Counted from the stretch's first letter, positions 48,501 through 61,385 are shown. The stretch: DNA of 64,000 nucleotides from Pelodera strongyloides (GCA_036852015.1 JAANDG010000010.1:558001-622000), one strand, 5' to 3'. Program-made: numbers and translations. The notes: generated by a model not told the origin, from the letters alone.

Positions 48501-51500
48501 GAGATTCAGAGCCTAGGGAGGGGCCCCTGCGTGTTGGTGAATGCGGTCCCAGGATTTCAAAATTATTACGAGTCACATTTACATAGGTTTGTTGGATAGG
48601 AAAAAAGTACGGTACCACATTCCGAATTCAAACCTGGTTTTTCGTTATTGTGAAGTATCGTATGTGAGCCACGGCTCTTATTGTTAGGCTCAAGTCCAGA
48701 AAGTCAACCAAAACTTGTAAAAAACCTTACAAAATCTAAACAACTACTAAATTAGACAACGACTCTGATACCTGTGTACAAAGTGCAGCTTGCAGTTGTT
48801 GTTCAGTTACTGATAGTGATCGGGCCGCGTCTTGAACCGCAGATCTACTGCTAGGGACACATCCGCCCTGGTTTCCATCCGCAGGTACAAAGTTGACATT
48901 GCCAAGGTGCAGGATACCGGCCAAAATGCTCCAGATCTAGCAATAAATATTATTTATTTACTTATAAAATGGGAATAAAGGAAAGGAAGACCATCGCTGG
49001 TACCGCAGTAAAAAATTTCAGACATTTTCAGAAACAGGTACCATAATTAAATGATAACTATACTGTCGACAGACAATGTTGAAGTCAGGAGTTCTTTTTC
49101 TACGTCGCCGAATAATTGTCCTTTTTAGGTCAGGAATATTTTACTTTCAAACGATCCTACTGTAAAGGGATAAAAACCTGATCAATGTGCCCCGGCTTGA
49201 ACGTGCTGATCCCTTTGAGTGCTGCCTGCACTTGATGCATATCCTTTACATCGTCCACCGTGGAAACCTAAAACATTTACAATTTTTTCAATTTCCACAA
49301 AATTGCAAATTTTACATTTCTGTCGCATTTTTTTACAGCAGCTACCACACACACACGTCCAAATAAAATCTTCATAATTTCTTTGCCGGATATGGCAAGA
49401 AAAAAAGTTAAAACAAAAACTTTTCGTAGAAAGAGAATACAGTACCTTGTCAGAATTGCCTTGATTTAGGAAGAAATATTTCTTGGCATCCTTGGTCAAA
49501 TGAAGACTTCTGAAATGAAACAACTATGAAAAAAATGAAGTCACAGATAAATAATCAGGGATAGTTACAAACCCGACATTGTATTGTATAGTTCTGGATA
49601 ATTTGTCCCCAATTAAATAATTACCTAAGAGTTCCCTCGTCAAGTCCTCTGAGCATTTGATAGAACACATGGAAATTGCGTTCTCCCTTCTGCTGACGGA
49701 CGACACGACTCTGCAACAAGCGATGATATCATAATCTCTAAAATTAAGTATTACGGTAATTAAGGATTACGCTAAATGTTTACGGTTGATAAATATTGAT
49801 ATAACCACACAAGTCAGGCACAAAACGTTTCAACTGACTGCAGCTTATTTCTTTTTACCTTATGGGTATTTTTGGTCAAATAAAATGAAGAAAACGAAGA
49901 AATCACACCTTTTCCAGCAGATAATTGCTAATGTGTCCTCCAACCGGATCTCCCGCATAATTGAAATTGATGTGCATATATTTTCCGAATCTCGACGAAT
50001 TATCGTTTCTATTCGTCTTTGCACATCCAAAACTCTCCAGAATACAATTGGAACGGAGGAGAATGTTCTTCACTCTGGAAATGAAATAAAAATAATGAAA
50101 CCTTTAATTAATACTTGGCAGCACTGGCGGGGAACCCAAGTTAAATGCGGGGTCTCACTTGGTCTTCTGAATACCGGTAATTCCACTTTTTCTCGATAGT
50201 TTTTGAACTAGCCACAGGTCGAGTACACCAGCATTCTTATGCAGCTTATGCAAATGAGCATAACGTAGAATAAAAAATCTAGCTAAATTTGAGCAACTTT
50301 GCATAAATACGGAAGAACTCAGTTGCCCACGATGCGTTTCAAAAACCGGCCGGTTTAAGTTCAAATTATTTTGAAACTAGGAGTTTATTCAATATTCTAA
50401 TTTTCAAGCGCAAAATTCACACACACACAATCATATGAATAATAATAATTCATACCGTTCAATCTCCTTCTGCTGTTGTTGATTAGTGATCGCAGCAAGG
50501 TAACGCATTATAATCTTGCTTGTTTCGGTTTTGCCGGCACCCGATTCTCCTGCAATTTATAATTTTCTATAGATAGCAGCTAAATCACTATTTAAAGTTG
50601 CCATGCTGCTTTTACAACTGCTAAGCTAAGGATATCCTTGATCACATCTAACATGGGGCGCGAAGGCGCATAATTCCAGTTGGCCCATCTTTAGCGCACT
50701 TGTGGCGCACCTCTGGCTCACCACTCGCGCACTTTAGAGGAAGTTCTCTTCCAGCTATAGCAAATTTTGCGCCGCGATGGCGCGAGCCGAGACCCAGAAA
50801 ATCGCAAATAACAGGAATCAGCCTCGAAGCCAACTCACCAGAAATAACAATACACGAGTCCCTTCCAAATCTCTTCATACTTCTGTACGCGGCATCGGCG
50901 ACGGCGAACGCATGCGGCGGTCGTTCGTACATCTCGCGACCGCAGTACCTCAAGAAAAAGGGATATTTAAAGCGGTATGTACGCGGGTATGAAACGCATC
51001 CTGTCCCATATGCAAATTAGATTCCATTCGGTGCAACCACGTGTAATATCGCTTTAAAACGACCAACTTGTCAATCGTGTCCTTCTCATAGATATTCAAA
51101 TTTCTGTACGGATTAACCGCGATCAGCACTTCTCCAATGTACGTGTAGATACGAGACTTTGAGAACCTGTAAATAATTCAGGTGACATTCAGTTTTTTAG
51201 TTCGTCAATTGTATAATTCGCACTGAATTGTATTCGTACTGATTGGCATTACATACTATTCGTAGAAACCCTCGCACTATCTTAGATACGTCTTTCGCAA
51301 TCTTTTTCAAATCTGCAAGACCTTACTTTACTCTCTGATGATTCGAATTTATATATTTGGCAAATGAAGTTTCTCATTAGCTACTTCTCAATATTGAAGT
51401 AGTATATTTCTTGGAGTGCTATTACCAAGCAGTTTGTTGTGCAGGCTCGGATGACCATTATCATAGGATATATATTCTCGTTTCCACCGTGCATAGAACC

Positions 51501-54500
51501 CTGAGGTGCAATGTCTATGGTCTATGATATTGACATCTCTCCTCTTGTGCAATCATAGAGTTTTCTGTTCCAATTATCACAAATAAGAAATATATTGTGG
51601 CTCACCCAAAGGGTAATTATGTGAAGCGCATCAACATCGTAAACTTTAAATTCGAACCCCCCCCCACTATTCAGTACTGGACTTTTCACTTCTAATTATC
51701 ACAGGTTACCTTTCTAATTACTCTAATTGTAAGTGCATCCCTCTCCAATTCATCACCACTCAAGTCCACTATCATCACTATATTTATTCTCTATGCAAAT
51801 CAAACAGTCAACTTGAATCAAAACGCGCGCTGTGTTCCATTCCGCGTGAAGACTATGTAAATAATACATTGAGAGAGATAGACGGACGTTCGGCGATATA
51901 GAAAAACATGCGAACTAAAGTGGAACCATTTGGAAAATATAGGTACTAAATAATTCCTTTAAAGTGGCATGACACATGTGGTCTGTGAAACGAATGTAGC
52001 ACCTGGACAACTGAAGTTTCATGTATTACATGAAAATACTTTGCCCTTCTGGGCATTTGCAAGCACACTTCAAAACTATGTTTTGTATACAAATTCCATT
52101 TAAACTGTGAGCAGTCTGTTAATTCGCATACTGCATACTACATAATCAGCTAATTAGGTACTAAACAATGTTTGTCATAAATTAATCATATGCCCTACGT
52201 CTAGCTCTTGTCACAGATGTTATTTCGTTGCGAATTCATGGTCAGAACTCAGAACCCCCTTTCGAAGCAGAAAAGCTTTTCAATTAGAATATAAAAGCTT
52301 TCCCAATAATCAGACAATCACAACCTCTCTCAGGATTGTTATATATTGAAAAGCGAATTCATAGCCAGAAAACCACTTTTCAATCCGAAAACACTTTCCA
52401 ATAAATTAAAAACTTTCCCAATAATCAATAAACCAGTCACGATCCCTAACCTCTCACAAGTCTGTTATATCATCGAGTACGAGTACTCGAGGAGATTTAA
52501 CTAATAAATACATTAAAACCGTGTGCATCAAAATATATTCAGTAACAAGTGAATGATCGTAGTTTTCATTATCTTGAACAAATTAATAATGTTATTGCAC
52601 TTCTGAGATAATGTTAGCTTATTCTTTCGTAGGAGAAAATACTGGCACGATGTCCATTACGGTACGCATATCCTATGTATCCTACGCAACATCCGGCAAG
52701 CTTCCGGCACCGTGCATAGGAAATGTGTATATATGCAAATTGCCCAAGGTAGCTACAATACTGCTTTAAAAAATTTTCTTCCCCAATAACAATAAGAAAC
52801 GAATCAATACTGATCCCTAATAAATGCCACAAGACTGTTATATATCATTGAGGGGCGAATTGGAATATCAAGCCCTGTTTTCTGTTCATCCCTGTGCAGC
52901 ACATTTGATTCCCACTCTCAATTTCTATTTCTATTGCGGGCGGGCGCCCCGGCCCGTACCAAGCCCTATTCGCCTATTCAAAAGCATGTCGCGAGCCCAT
53001 TTGCATACCAGTCAAATGCAGGCCTTTATCCGGCCGAAAACGCAACCGCCAACTTAAACCACACCCTCGACGAGACTGGTCTCTCTCTCTATCTTTCTAC
53101 TTCTCTCTCTCTATCTTTCTACATCACTCTCTCGATCTCTCTCTTTCTACCTCCCTCTATCTTCAAAAAAAAAAAAGTCAAAAAGCAAAACTACCACGAA
53201 ATCAATACGATATCACATTTTGATTTTGAGTGAAAAAAGGAAGTTTGAAAAAAAGATAACAAATAGCGGGTTTTCAATTCAATAGTAACGTAGTCAACAT
53301 AGTGTATACGGAAAGTCGATTTACACCCTACGGTTTGATGTAAAAAATTAACGTAGAAAATTAATCAATATGGGACCCTTGTTAGTTGTGGACCCTTAGT
53401 AGGAACCGTTGTGAAGCCGTTCGTCTTTTAGGGTATCCTTTTGATTGCATATGTATTTTCGATGTATGTATCAATAAGCATTTACACAATATTGATTACA
53501 TTTTTTCTTAAAAGTTTTACTTAGTTAGTGGATGCGCCCGTGAAGGAAGCTTCAATGTTACCATTACCAAATGAGGCGAAAGAGACCAATGGCCTAAACT
53601 AGCGCCTAACGAGAGATCTAATGAGCTGCGCAACGGCTATTGGGACACAATTACGCGACCCATGGGACTATGAAATCCATGGGCCTGAGCATTTAAGCAC
53701 CTAGTTAAATTTGGTTCACTAAACGCACTCGAAGTAGTAATTATGCGAACATCCATCGCAATTTTATAGAGTATTCGTTATTTTCCCCAACTTCCTGCGT
53801 TCGGTTTAATTGGTTTACTTTAGGACAGCAATATAACCAAGTGTCTTATGGATCGGATTACCACCCATACTCAAAGCTCAAAGGGAATTGTTATACATAG
53901 TACGCTTATAAATTATGCAATTATACTCCTGGAGAAAAAAAGAGAACGATGGTCGCAGATGTATATGTTATTGTATACTCTTTTACGCTCAAAAGAATAC
54001 AGCTTACAAATATTATTTTACCAACATTGCCTCTACTATGACTAGGTTCGCAACGTCGAACCGTATGGTATGGAAAATACTTGACCTAAGCACTTCGTGA
54101 CAGCTTTTGAATGGTAAAGTTTTGCATTCAATTTTCTAGTTACGCCGTGGTCAATGATGCTCTTTTTCGTGAGATTGACCATTAAAGCGAAATGCTAGCC
54201 CCTTTGGAAAATTTGCATATGATAAGCAAATCCTATGTATCCTATGCTAATTTTGCGCGATCGTCCACGGCAATCGTGCAAAATTAGCATAGGATACATA
54301 GGATTTGCTTATCATATGCAAATTTTCCAAAGAGGCTGGCATTTCGCTTTAAAAAAGCCCTTTATTTTGAGTTTAACTGGTAATTTTAACTTAGGGACAA
54401 GTGCCTCTCGGAATCTCAAATCCCCTAGCCAGATGGTTATCGACGTTCAGAATCTTTTGAGGACACATTGTGTGAATAGTGTACGTAGGGGATGTGACTC

Positions 54501-54541
54501 ATTCAATTGGGGACATGGAAATTACATGATAGGGGAGAGGA

Positions 54542-54573
<32 letters not shown>

Positions 54574-55721
54574 TGAGAGAGAGAGAGAGAAAAAGAGAGT
54601 TGTAGAAAAAGAAACCCTTAGAATAAGCGCTTGGTTTCGAAATTTGCTTGACAACATTCAAAGACACAGTGACTCAACTTGTTAGATCTAACTCGTTGAC
54701 TAATAAAACATAGTGTTGCATATTATTATTTAGAAACAATACTGGAAATATGACTTCGATACTGTATCACACACCCGGGTAGAGGTCTTCCTTTTTACCA
54801 GTATAGTTTACTTATTTAAAAAAAACTTTCTTCCAAAGTTCTTGCCTCTGCAAAGCCCTATCCCTTACAAGACTAGCTGGCCTACATCATATAACTAGCC
54901 TGAATGGCTCGTTTTCTTTTACAACGTTGCGAACCAGCGCTTTTAACGTATGCATTCCCATCTATCTCCGGTGACGGACTCGCGTCTTTTTAGGGCACAA
55001 AGGAAATGTCATCCCATTAGTCACGGTCGGAAAAAATATACGGACTTCTTTTCATAAGTATTAGTATTAGTATTAGACACCCGATAATGTTTGCTTTATA
55101 AGTAACTAACAAGAGAGTAACCGTATTGTATTAACCAAGGAAACCTAACAATAAGAAACTTGTCACGAAGTACAAACATAGATAAAACTAAACAGATCAA
55201 TAATTAATCAAAGCGAAATACCGGCTGGTTTTTGAAACGCATCGTGGATAACTGAATTCTTACGTATGCGGTATGCAAATGTGCTCGAAATTAGCTAGAT
55301 TTTTTATTCTATGTTATGTTCATTTGCATACGCTGCACAAGAATGCTGTTATACGTCTACTCGATGTGTTTCAAAAACCGGCCGCTATTTCGCTTTTATG
55401 AAATAATACATCGTGGCTTATCCATGGATCCTTGAAAAAAATACAAAGAACCTGACAATGAAAACGGGAGTAAATATATTTAGATGTGAGAAAAAATGGA
55501 GTGCTGCTAGCAAAAGTGTATCAAACAAGTAGGTCAAAAAACACGGTGTAAACAAATGGACAGTATAAATTAAAAAGGAGCCACCTACCGTAGTTCAAAT
55601 AAAAATAATCCACCTACCGTAATCGCAGATTGTCTGTGATGTGATGGAGATCAATCTTAGAGAGGAGCACCAGGTCCTCAACCCCGTACTCCCGAGGGTT
55701 TTCGTGCTCCGCGGTCGTCAT
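40981..55721 (-). CDS. MYO1D: Class I unconventional myosin, MYO1D-like, 30 exons, 1011 aa
   Basis: Exons 5'->3': 55721-55618, 51166-51068, 50948-50839, 50549-50456, 50074-49909, 49710-49625, 49509-49446, 49267-49178, 48936-48772, 48396-48316, 48131-48074, 47842-47758, 47491-47419, 47168-47106, 46846-46757, 46464-46364, 46049-45948, 45681-45569, 45258-45158, 44881-44796, 44483-44363, 44095-44009, 43771-43650, 43180-43036, 42728-42627, 42479-42375, 42083-41967, 41811-41666, 41397-41283, 41025-40981. They join without a stop to 3036 nt. The motor has the P-loop GESGAGKTE (105-113), switch [10 protein letters not shown] (from 159) and switch II DIYGFE (390-395), plus [17 protein letters not shown]. 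One or two IQ motifs ([15 protein letters not shown] near 712) would bind calmodulin, and a TH1 tail would bind membrane lipids. There is no SH3 or proline-rich tail, so it is a short-tailed class I myosin. Length and domain order match animal MYO1D (about 1006 residues). MYO1G and fly Myo31DF are the closest alternatives. It would be an actin motor linking membrane to cytoskeleton. Confidence 0.92.
41851..41935. repeat. CA-rich microsatellite in myosin intron 27
   Basis: Runs of CACACA mixed with GCACGCACACGCATA units, between the 42083-41967 and 41811-41666 exons. Confidence 0.9.
43893..43985 (+). mobile_element. 3' fragment of the same SINE family
   Basis: ACTCGTCGCCTAATGCTCAG and CTCTGCGGAAGAAGTCACA match the body of the 32531-32814 SINE (ACTCGTCGCCTACTGCTCA, CTCTGCGGAACATGTCACA). 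The tRNA-like head is absent or unrecognisable. Located in myosin intron 22. Confidence 0.6.
45462..45531. repeat. (TA)n microsatellite in myosin intron 18
   Basis: About 35 TA units flanked by CATA/TGTG-rich sequence. It gives rise to spurious Tyr-Ile frames. Confidence 0.95.
50195..50358. mobile_element. Decayed TTAA / CCGG-family MITE
   Basis: The right half is typical (CGATGCGTTTCAAAAACCGG then CCGGTTTAA). The left end has lost its terminus but keeps TTTTTGAACTAGCC. In myosin intron 4. Confidence 0.6.
50967..51057. mobile_element. Short TTAA-bounded element in myosin intron 2
   Basis: A 91-bp stretch from TTAAAGCGGTATGTACGCGG to CACGTGTAATATCGCTTTAA, filling most of the small intron between the 51166-51068 and 50948-50839 exons. 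The termini resemble the MITEs described elsewhere, but the interior is much shorter. Confidence 0.5.
54182..54352. mobile_element. TTAA / GCTAGCCCC-family MITE
   Basis: Near-perfect palindrome from TTAAAGCGAAATGCTAGCCC to its complement (one base changed). Same family as 4775-4945 and 60952-61122. The loop reads GCGCGATCGTCCACGGCAAT, whereas the other two have TACGATTGCCGTGGACG. Confidence 0.85.
55208..55397. mobile_element. TTAA / CCGG-family MITE, ends decayed
   Basis: Termini CAAAGCGAAATACCGGCTGG and CCGGCCGCTATTTCGCTTTT are inverted, but the flanking TTAA is altered on both sides. In myosin intron 1. Confidence 0.65.
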
Positions 55722-55745
55722 ACTGTAATACTTATGGTTTATTGG

Positions 55746-55912
55746 TTAAAGCGGCACAACATCTGGTTTTTGAAAGGTATGTTTGGCGATGTATTCCAAT
55801 GTAGTGTATGCAAATAACAGAGCGAGTTTTTACTCTATTCATTTGTATACAACATATGGGAAGGCAGTTGTCTAACATACATTTCAAAAAGCGAACGTTA
55901 TATCGCTTTATA
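55746..55912. mobile_element. TTAA MITE variant
   Basis: Left end TTAAAGCGGCACAACATCTG, right end GAACGTTATATCGCTTTATA, with TTTTTGAAAGGTATGT and ACATACATTTCAAAAA as inner inverted repeats. It starts 25 nt upstream of the myosin ATG, so it may overlap the 5' UTR or core promoter. Confidence 0.6.
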
Positions 55913-56340
55913 ACAGAAATGCAATGCTTTACATTACAACGGGACAGTACTTATTGGGGACCACTTATAAGAAAGGTGGGGTTCTGCGAAAGCACTATCT
56001 CCATATACAAATATTGCATGCAGAAAATATGTTTCGGCGTAAACGTACGATAATGATGCAAGAAAATGAGTACCTTATAATTGTACCAGCCGTTCGAAGA
56101 GCCCTACGGGCTCTTCTCCGACTGGAGGAATCGGCCTTCGGCCGAATGTTTCCCTATTTAAAAAATAATTGCTACAATTAAAAATTTAACTCTCGGCTCT
56201 TTCTCCTCCCACACATTCACGCGTCTCTGATTGTGGAAACGTATAATAATCAGTTTGGATCTCCACTCGACTAATGCTACCATGCAAATTTGCCATTGAA
56301 GGTGTTGTATGTTGGGCAGGGGATTATCCTTGTGATAAGC

Positions 56341-56440
56341 TAGCATAGTTCAACAGGTAGAGCGTTGGACTATGAATCGAGAGGTTGTGCGCTGCTGTGG
56401 GTTCGAACTTCGCCAGCGGCAAAGATTTTGTATGCTCTAT
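56341..56440 (+). repeat. tRNA-like sequence (degenerate tRNA or SINE head)
   Basis: AGTTCAACAGGTAGAGCGTT resembles an A box and GGGTTCGAACTTC a B box, with a seven-base loop CTATGAA (anticodon ATG). The anticodon stem has mismatches and the acceptor stem does not close, so a functional tRNA is unlikely. Confidence 0.5.
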
Positions 56441-56559
56441 GCCAATAGAAAATTTTCTTTATGAACAGATTTCGTTATGTTCACACAAACAAAAAAGTAA
56501 ACTCTTCTCCTTTATATAATAAGATACTCCAAGTAAACGAAAGAGAAAAACAATCAGAG

Positions 56560-57622
56560 CCCGTATTCACCACTCGAGGGTAAAATTTCTCTAGAGACAA
56601 CTTGTCTCTAGAGAGGATTTACCCCTCTCTTTGGAGAAAATTTACCTATGTCCGAACTGCAAACGTATTCACGTGGAATTTAGCATATGGAGAATTTTTG
56701 ACTAGAGATTAATTTTTTTTCCTGTGCAATTTTGAAAAAGCATGATGCAATAATGGAGTAAACTACTTTGTTTTGTCATATTTAACTTCTAATTTCCATT
56801 GCTTCATTATTTTTCTACTTTGCAAGTGTCTAGATTGTACTATATTTAACTTTAACCCTTTATAGTCTCATTTTTCTTAAATTTTTACTTTCGGAGCTTG
56901 TTTTTTTGCGCATGACATAGCGAAATGTTTCTAAACGATTGAAGTTAAATTAGGGGCATATTTGCAATTAGTTGAACAATTGGTTAATAATACATACAGA
57001 TTTTCGGCAATACTTAGGAAAAAGGAACGCGTAAAAAAAAGAGGAGATATGTAGTTCACAAAATATCTCCCGTTGCTTTTCTATGTTTGATGAGGTGAGG
57101 AGGTTCCCCTTATAACCAAGAGAAACCTTGCGGCGTATCAGGCACACGCTTGCCTGATCCTCTAAACTTTGGGCTTAGCGAAGAAATGCGCAGCCTTACA
57201 TACATGAAGCTAACATGAGGGGAAAATTAAGGTTTAATTAGTGGCCCGTGATAAAGTAAACCAATAAATCGTTCAAATCATGGTATTTATTTTAAAACAT
57301 GCTATTTTTAGATTCATCTGCCAAAAATCCACACTAACGCAAAGTGAGAATAGCTTTTTTTTTAAAGTTAGATATGCTATAAGCTCTAAAAATACAATAT
57401 TAATATAGTATAAAGTCATATAACGAAAAAAATTCGAAAATTCTCCAAGGGAAATTTTTTTTACCCGAGCAAACCTCGGTCACAATTTACCCCTCTCTCC
57501 ACGCATATTTGGGGAAGGAGAGAAAGTGGTGAATGCTAATTTTTGACATTCTCTCGCTCTCTAGGTAAATTTTCTCCGAGAGACAGTTTTCTCCAGGGGT
57601 AAACGGAGTGGTGAATACGGCC
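56560..57622. mobile_element. 1.06-kb TIR element with CCGTATTCACCACTC ends
   Basis: Left end CCCGTATTCACCACTCGAGG, right end GGAGTGGTGAATACGGCC, flanked by TCAGAG on both sides as a possible target-site duplication. Sub-terminal sequence on both sides is rich in TTACCCCTCTC and TCTCTAG motifs. No long reading frame, so non-autonomous. Confidence 0.7.
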
Positions 57623-59291
57623 TCAGAGGAGAAACGGAATAGGTATACTTAGGCTACTTAGGTTCAATTAATCACTACTGTTTACCAACTTTTTATTACA
57701 ACATCACTAGTATTCGTATGAGTATGCCGGGGGTGTGCCTCAGTCTATTAGAATCAGTTTCAACATGAGGTGAGTGGTTTATGCTCTTACTTCCTCATTT
57801 TTGTCAAACGAGTTTTGCTCGCTTCAAGCTCGGTTAGTGATTATGCTCATGCTCATGCACCTTATCCCGGACCGGAGGGAGGTAAATCAAAAATGGGAAA
57901 GCAAGCTCATAAACGAAGTAAGGATCAGAACTAAAAAGCGATACTTTAAGAGAGGAAAAAATATTAAAAACTAAAGCATAATTCTAATTGATCAATCAAT
58001 TCAAAATATTTTGCAGCAAGGTGTTTCCTCAAATTTTTGAGCTGGTTTTTATGCTTCCCACAAAAAAAGCTCTGATAACTGATAAGGGGAATTCTTACAG
58101 TCAGCCTATTCGAAGATAAAGTAGGGAAACAAAGGAGCCGATTAGCCATTGGAAGTTTTATTTGAGAAGAATCAGAATGTGTCATGTCAAGGAGTAGGGC
58201 AAAATGTAGGAATTAGCCTGAACGTGAATATACAAAACAAATTGTGAGTTCTAAATTTTCATGCAATGTTCAATTGCGGGTAAGTGATGTTTTCATGGGA
58301 AAAAACTGGACCTGATTTTGCACACTTTTGGCACTACTGCTGCTCCCATTTGTTTTAGACTTTTTCTAAATTCTTCCAAAAACAAGTCGTGTCGAGGGGG
58401 GTGTCAAAAGTCAAAACGGCCCAGCACTAAGTAAAGAATTTGTTCGTTGAAGAAAAAATGTCATCAGGTAACTGAACTGAATAAAATCGAACACGGCGAT
58501 GAATAAGAGTTTTCAAAATTCAAATGTTTGCCTAATGTTTGCTCAGTTGAGAGAGGCCATACATACAATATATAGACTGAAAAGAGCTCGAATTTGAAAC
58601 CTATGCCCTATGCCTTGGTCAATAGTGTTTTGTCATGTAGTTTATGAGCTCTAAGCTAAGGCTAAGGGCTCTAACGTAAAGGTCGTTAGATCTCTAAAGT
58701 CTTCTAACTATAAAGTAAGACACAGATGATCAGTATAAGGATAGTCAGAAATTATTCATTCAATTCTACTTATCGTCACTCTCTCACGTTCTCTCTTTCT
58801 CTCTGCATCCGTCTACGTCTACCATACATAAAAATACCATAAAATCACAAGAGTTTCCTTTCTAATAGTGAAGGTGACATAGTCATAATACAATCAATAA
58901 AAAATAATCGATAATCACAGATTTGCATAAACTATTTTTATAAGCAAAAATTCAGGCTTGGTTGTTCTAGTTAGGAATAAGCCGCATCAAGCGCATGGGA
59001 AACGACACGCCCACTCAACCGGGAGAACCGCCTCCTTTGAAGTACTTGTACTATTCATAGTGTTTGTGTTATAGAAAAAGTGAAATAAACAAACTTATCT
59101 TGAGCTTATACTCTTAGCACCAATGATCCCATCATATACCGGAAGAGCAGTGAATTATACACGAAATTTGCATATAATACACACGGAAAGGAAAATGTCC
59201 AGCATTCTTTTCACTTGCCTTATACCGCCAAACTAGTTGTATGTATATACGATGTGAACCAGTATCTGGTTCACAAACCAAACCACGTAAA

Positions 59292-59462
59292 TTTAGAGCG
59301 AAATAACGGCCGGTTTTTGAAAGGTTTGCTGAATAACTGCTTTCCCATATGTTGTATGTAGAGATGAATATAATTAGACTCGCGCAGTATCGCGCAGTGA
59401 ATTGCGTAAACTAAATGAGAATGCAGCTTCCAACTTCAACACCGGCTGTTATAACTCTTTAA
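59292..59462. mobile_element. Decayed TTAA MITE
   Basis: Left AGAGCGAAATAACGGCCGGT and TTTTTGAAAGG; right CACCGGCTGTTATAACTCTT followed by TTAA. Interior contains CGCGCAGTATCGCGCAGTGA, a short direct repeat. Confidence 0.55.
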
Positions 59463-60674
59463 GGTTCGGACAACGTGTACTTATTTAGCGCATTTTCTGA
59501 TTATTGTTATTATTTGTCAAAACATATGCGTAACATCCTTGGATGTGCCTAATAAACGTGAGTGTCACGATATGTTATGATATGATGTTATTATGCAATG
59601 ATGTGTAGTGTTATGATACAACATATGTGCCAAACAAGTGTTAATGAGCCAAACAAGACAAAACATTGTATGTTAAATTGTATTGCTTTGAATAAAGAGT
59701 TATATAAAAAAACATTGTGCATCTCATAGAACATATGTAGTAGAGTGTGAAGTTTGCGCAAATTGAAAATTTTCTTAGCGGAGATAGCGAAAAGAGAATG
59801 CGCAGGTAGGTATGCGGCCATGGGTTGTCGAACATAGAATGAATTGTAGTGAGGTAGAAGAAATAAACCGCTTAATATAGACAAATCCACGAAGCGTTAC
59901 GTAATGCCAGCATCTAGCCATCAGCAAATGCAACAGAGCAAAGCATATGCTTACTTATTACACCTTCTACCTTAGGGCCGGTATGGTGATATAGGTACGA
60001 TAGGGGAGGACCTTGCACTAAGGTTATCTAAGGGTATGTAAGTTAAGTTTAGGCCTTAATTATGCTTACAAATAAACCGATTAGACTCACGCAGAACCGT
60101 TCCACCAAACTCCTGCTTAACGAGGTAATGAAGATTAAGAACCTTCAGTAAAGAGTAAGGAGCAATGGGAAAACTCAAGGCATATACTGAAAATGAACTT
60201 CGCCGGCCGAGTTTTCACTCTCTGTGGGCAACGTAATCCCCACGGCAAACAGTTTTAACCGTTTTCCAAAAGGTCCAACACCGTCCGAGTAAGAGTTAAA
60301 CAGTAAGTAATAAGTGCACAGGTAAACGGAATGTGTCGAGAAAAACCCTGCGTGGTTTCTATCGGGAAAGTTATTTGTTGACGGGTTACCGACCAGTTGA
60401 CGACAACTTGGTCACTATGAGGTCGCAAAGTGGTCACCAAGTGATTTGGACACAGAAAATTCGAGAACCGTCGCCAAATGGTTTCCCTCCGATGTGGTGG
60501 AATAGCGGACAGAAACCAATTTTACTCGGAGCTAAGAAAACGGAAAATCGATGGTAATCCAGGAGGTCCACAAATATGGGACCAGCCGGACAACGTCGGA
60601 AAGTCGGTTGTGGACCATTTAGTGAAACACGGACTGGAAAAGATAGAGAAAGAGAGCGAGAGGGGGAGAGACGT

Positions 60675-60676
<2 letters not shown>

Positions 60677-60721
<45 letters not shown>
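60677..60721. repeat. (GA)n microsatellite
   Basis: About 20 GA units in the myosin 5' flank. It produces artefactual Arg-Glu frames. Confidence 0.9.
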
Positions 60722-60722
<1 letters not shown>

Positions 60723-60951
60723 CTAAACAGCTGCTGTCAAAAATTTGAATCGCGCGCCAAACGAGGAAATCATTTAGGGCACACGGCCATGTACAAAGGA
60801 ATCGCACTAATTGTAAGGAATTGAAGCTTTGACTAAAAGGTCAACTACTACATGTACGGTACATAAGCACATTTCTACTAATTACCGGGACGGCGAATAT
60901 TCCAATGGTTATTACGGTGCTGTTTAGAACTCAACTTGCGCCCTGAGTATG

Positions 60952-61122
60952 TTAAAGCGAAATGCTAGCCCCTTTGGAAAATTTGCATATGATAAGCAAA
61001 TTCTATGTATCCTATGCTAATTGTGTACGATTGCCGTGGACGATCGTACAAAATTAGCGTAGGATACATATGATTTGCTTATCATATGCAAATTTTCCAA
61101 AGGGGCTAGCATTTCGCTTTAA
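60952..61122. mobile_element. TTAA / GCTAGCCCC-family MITE
   Basis: Third full copy of the palindromic element, with intact TTAA on both sides and only a few substitutions from the 4775 and 54182 copies. Confidence 0.85.
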
Positions 61123-61385
61123 CGGGAGGAATATAGCAAAATATACTATGGACAAATATACATATACATATAGATAAACAAATATGTTTCAATGATGAAG
61201 CACAAAATTAAAGAAACCATGAACCATTACCGCCGGTCGCCCTAGCTAGACCTCCAGCAGAGAGATAGATATAGCTAGAGATAAAGATGTAATTAATGAG
61301 GTTAAATACCGAGTGCCAGATAACAAACAACAATAACGTACATTTGCATGAAAATAAAGAATCTTCGCACAGCCGAAATAAATGT

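Larger units (their letters stand above)
51167..55617. other. Myosin intron 1 (4.45 kb)
   Basis: Largest intron of the gene. It contains a decayed GCTAGCCCC-type element at about 52640-52770, a CT-rich tract at about 53085-53165, a MITE at 54182, a GA microsatellite at about 54548-54594 and a MITE at 55208. At 55590 and 55611 the donor sequence CGGTAGGTGG is present twice (minus strand), a possible small local duplication. No further exon is visible. Confidence 0.6.

Noticed and set aside
48655..48720. An additional myosin exon ([18 protein letters not shown] on the minus strand)
   Set aside because: The flanking exons 48936-48772 and 48396-48316 already join in frame and align to MYO1D without a gap; the candidate's acceptor is not in the right phase.
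56341..56440. tRNA-His (anticodon ATG)
   Set aside because: Mismatched anticodon stem and no acceptor stem, so a degenerate tRNA-like repeat.
60576..60824. Arg-Glu-rich frame
   Set aside because: Translation of a GA microsatellite.
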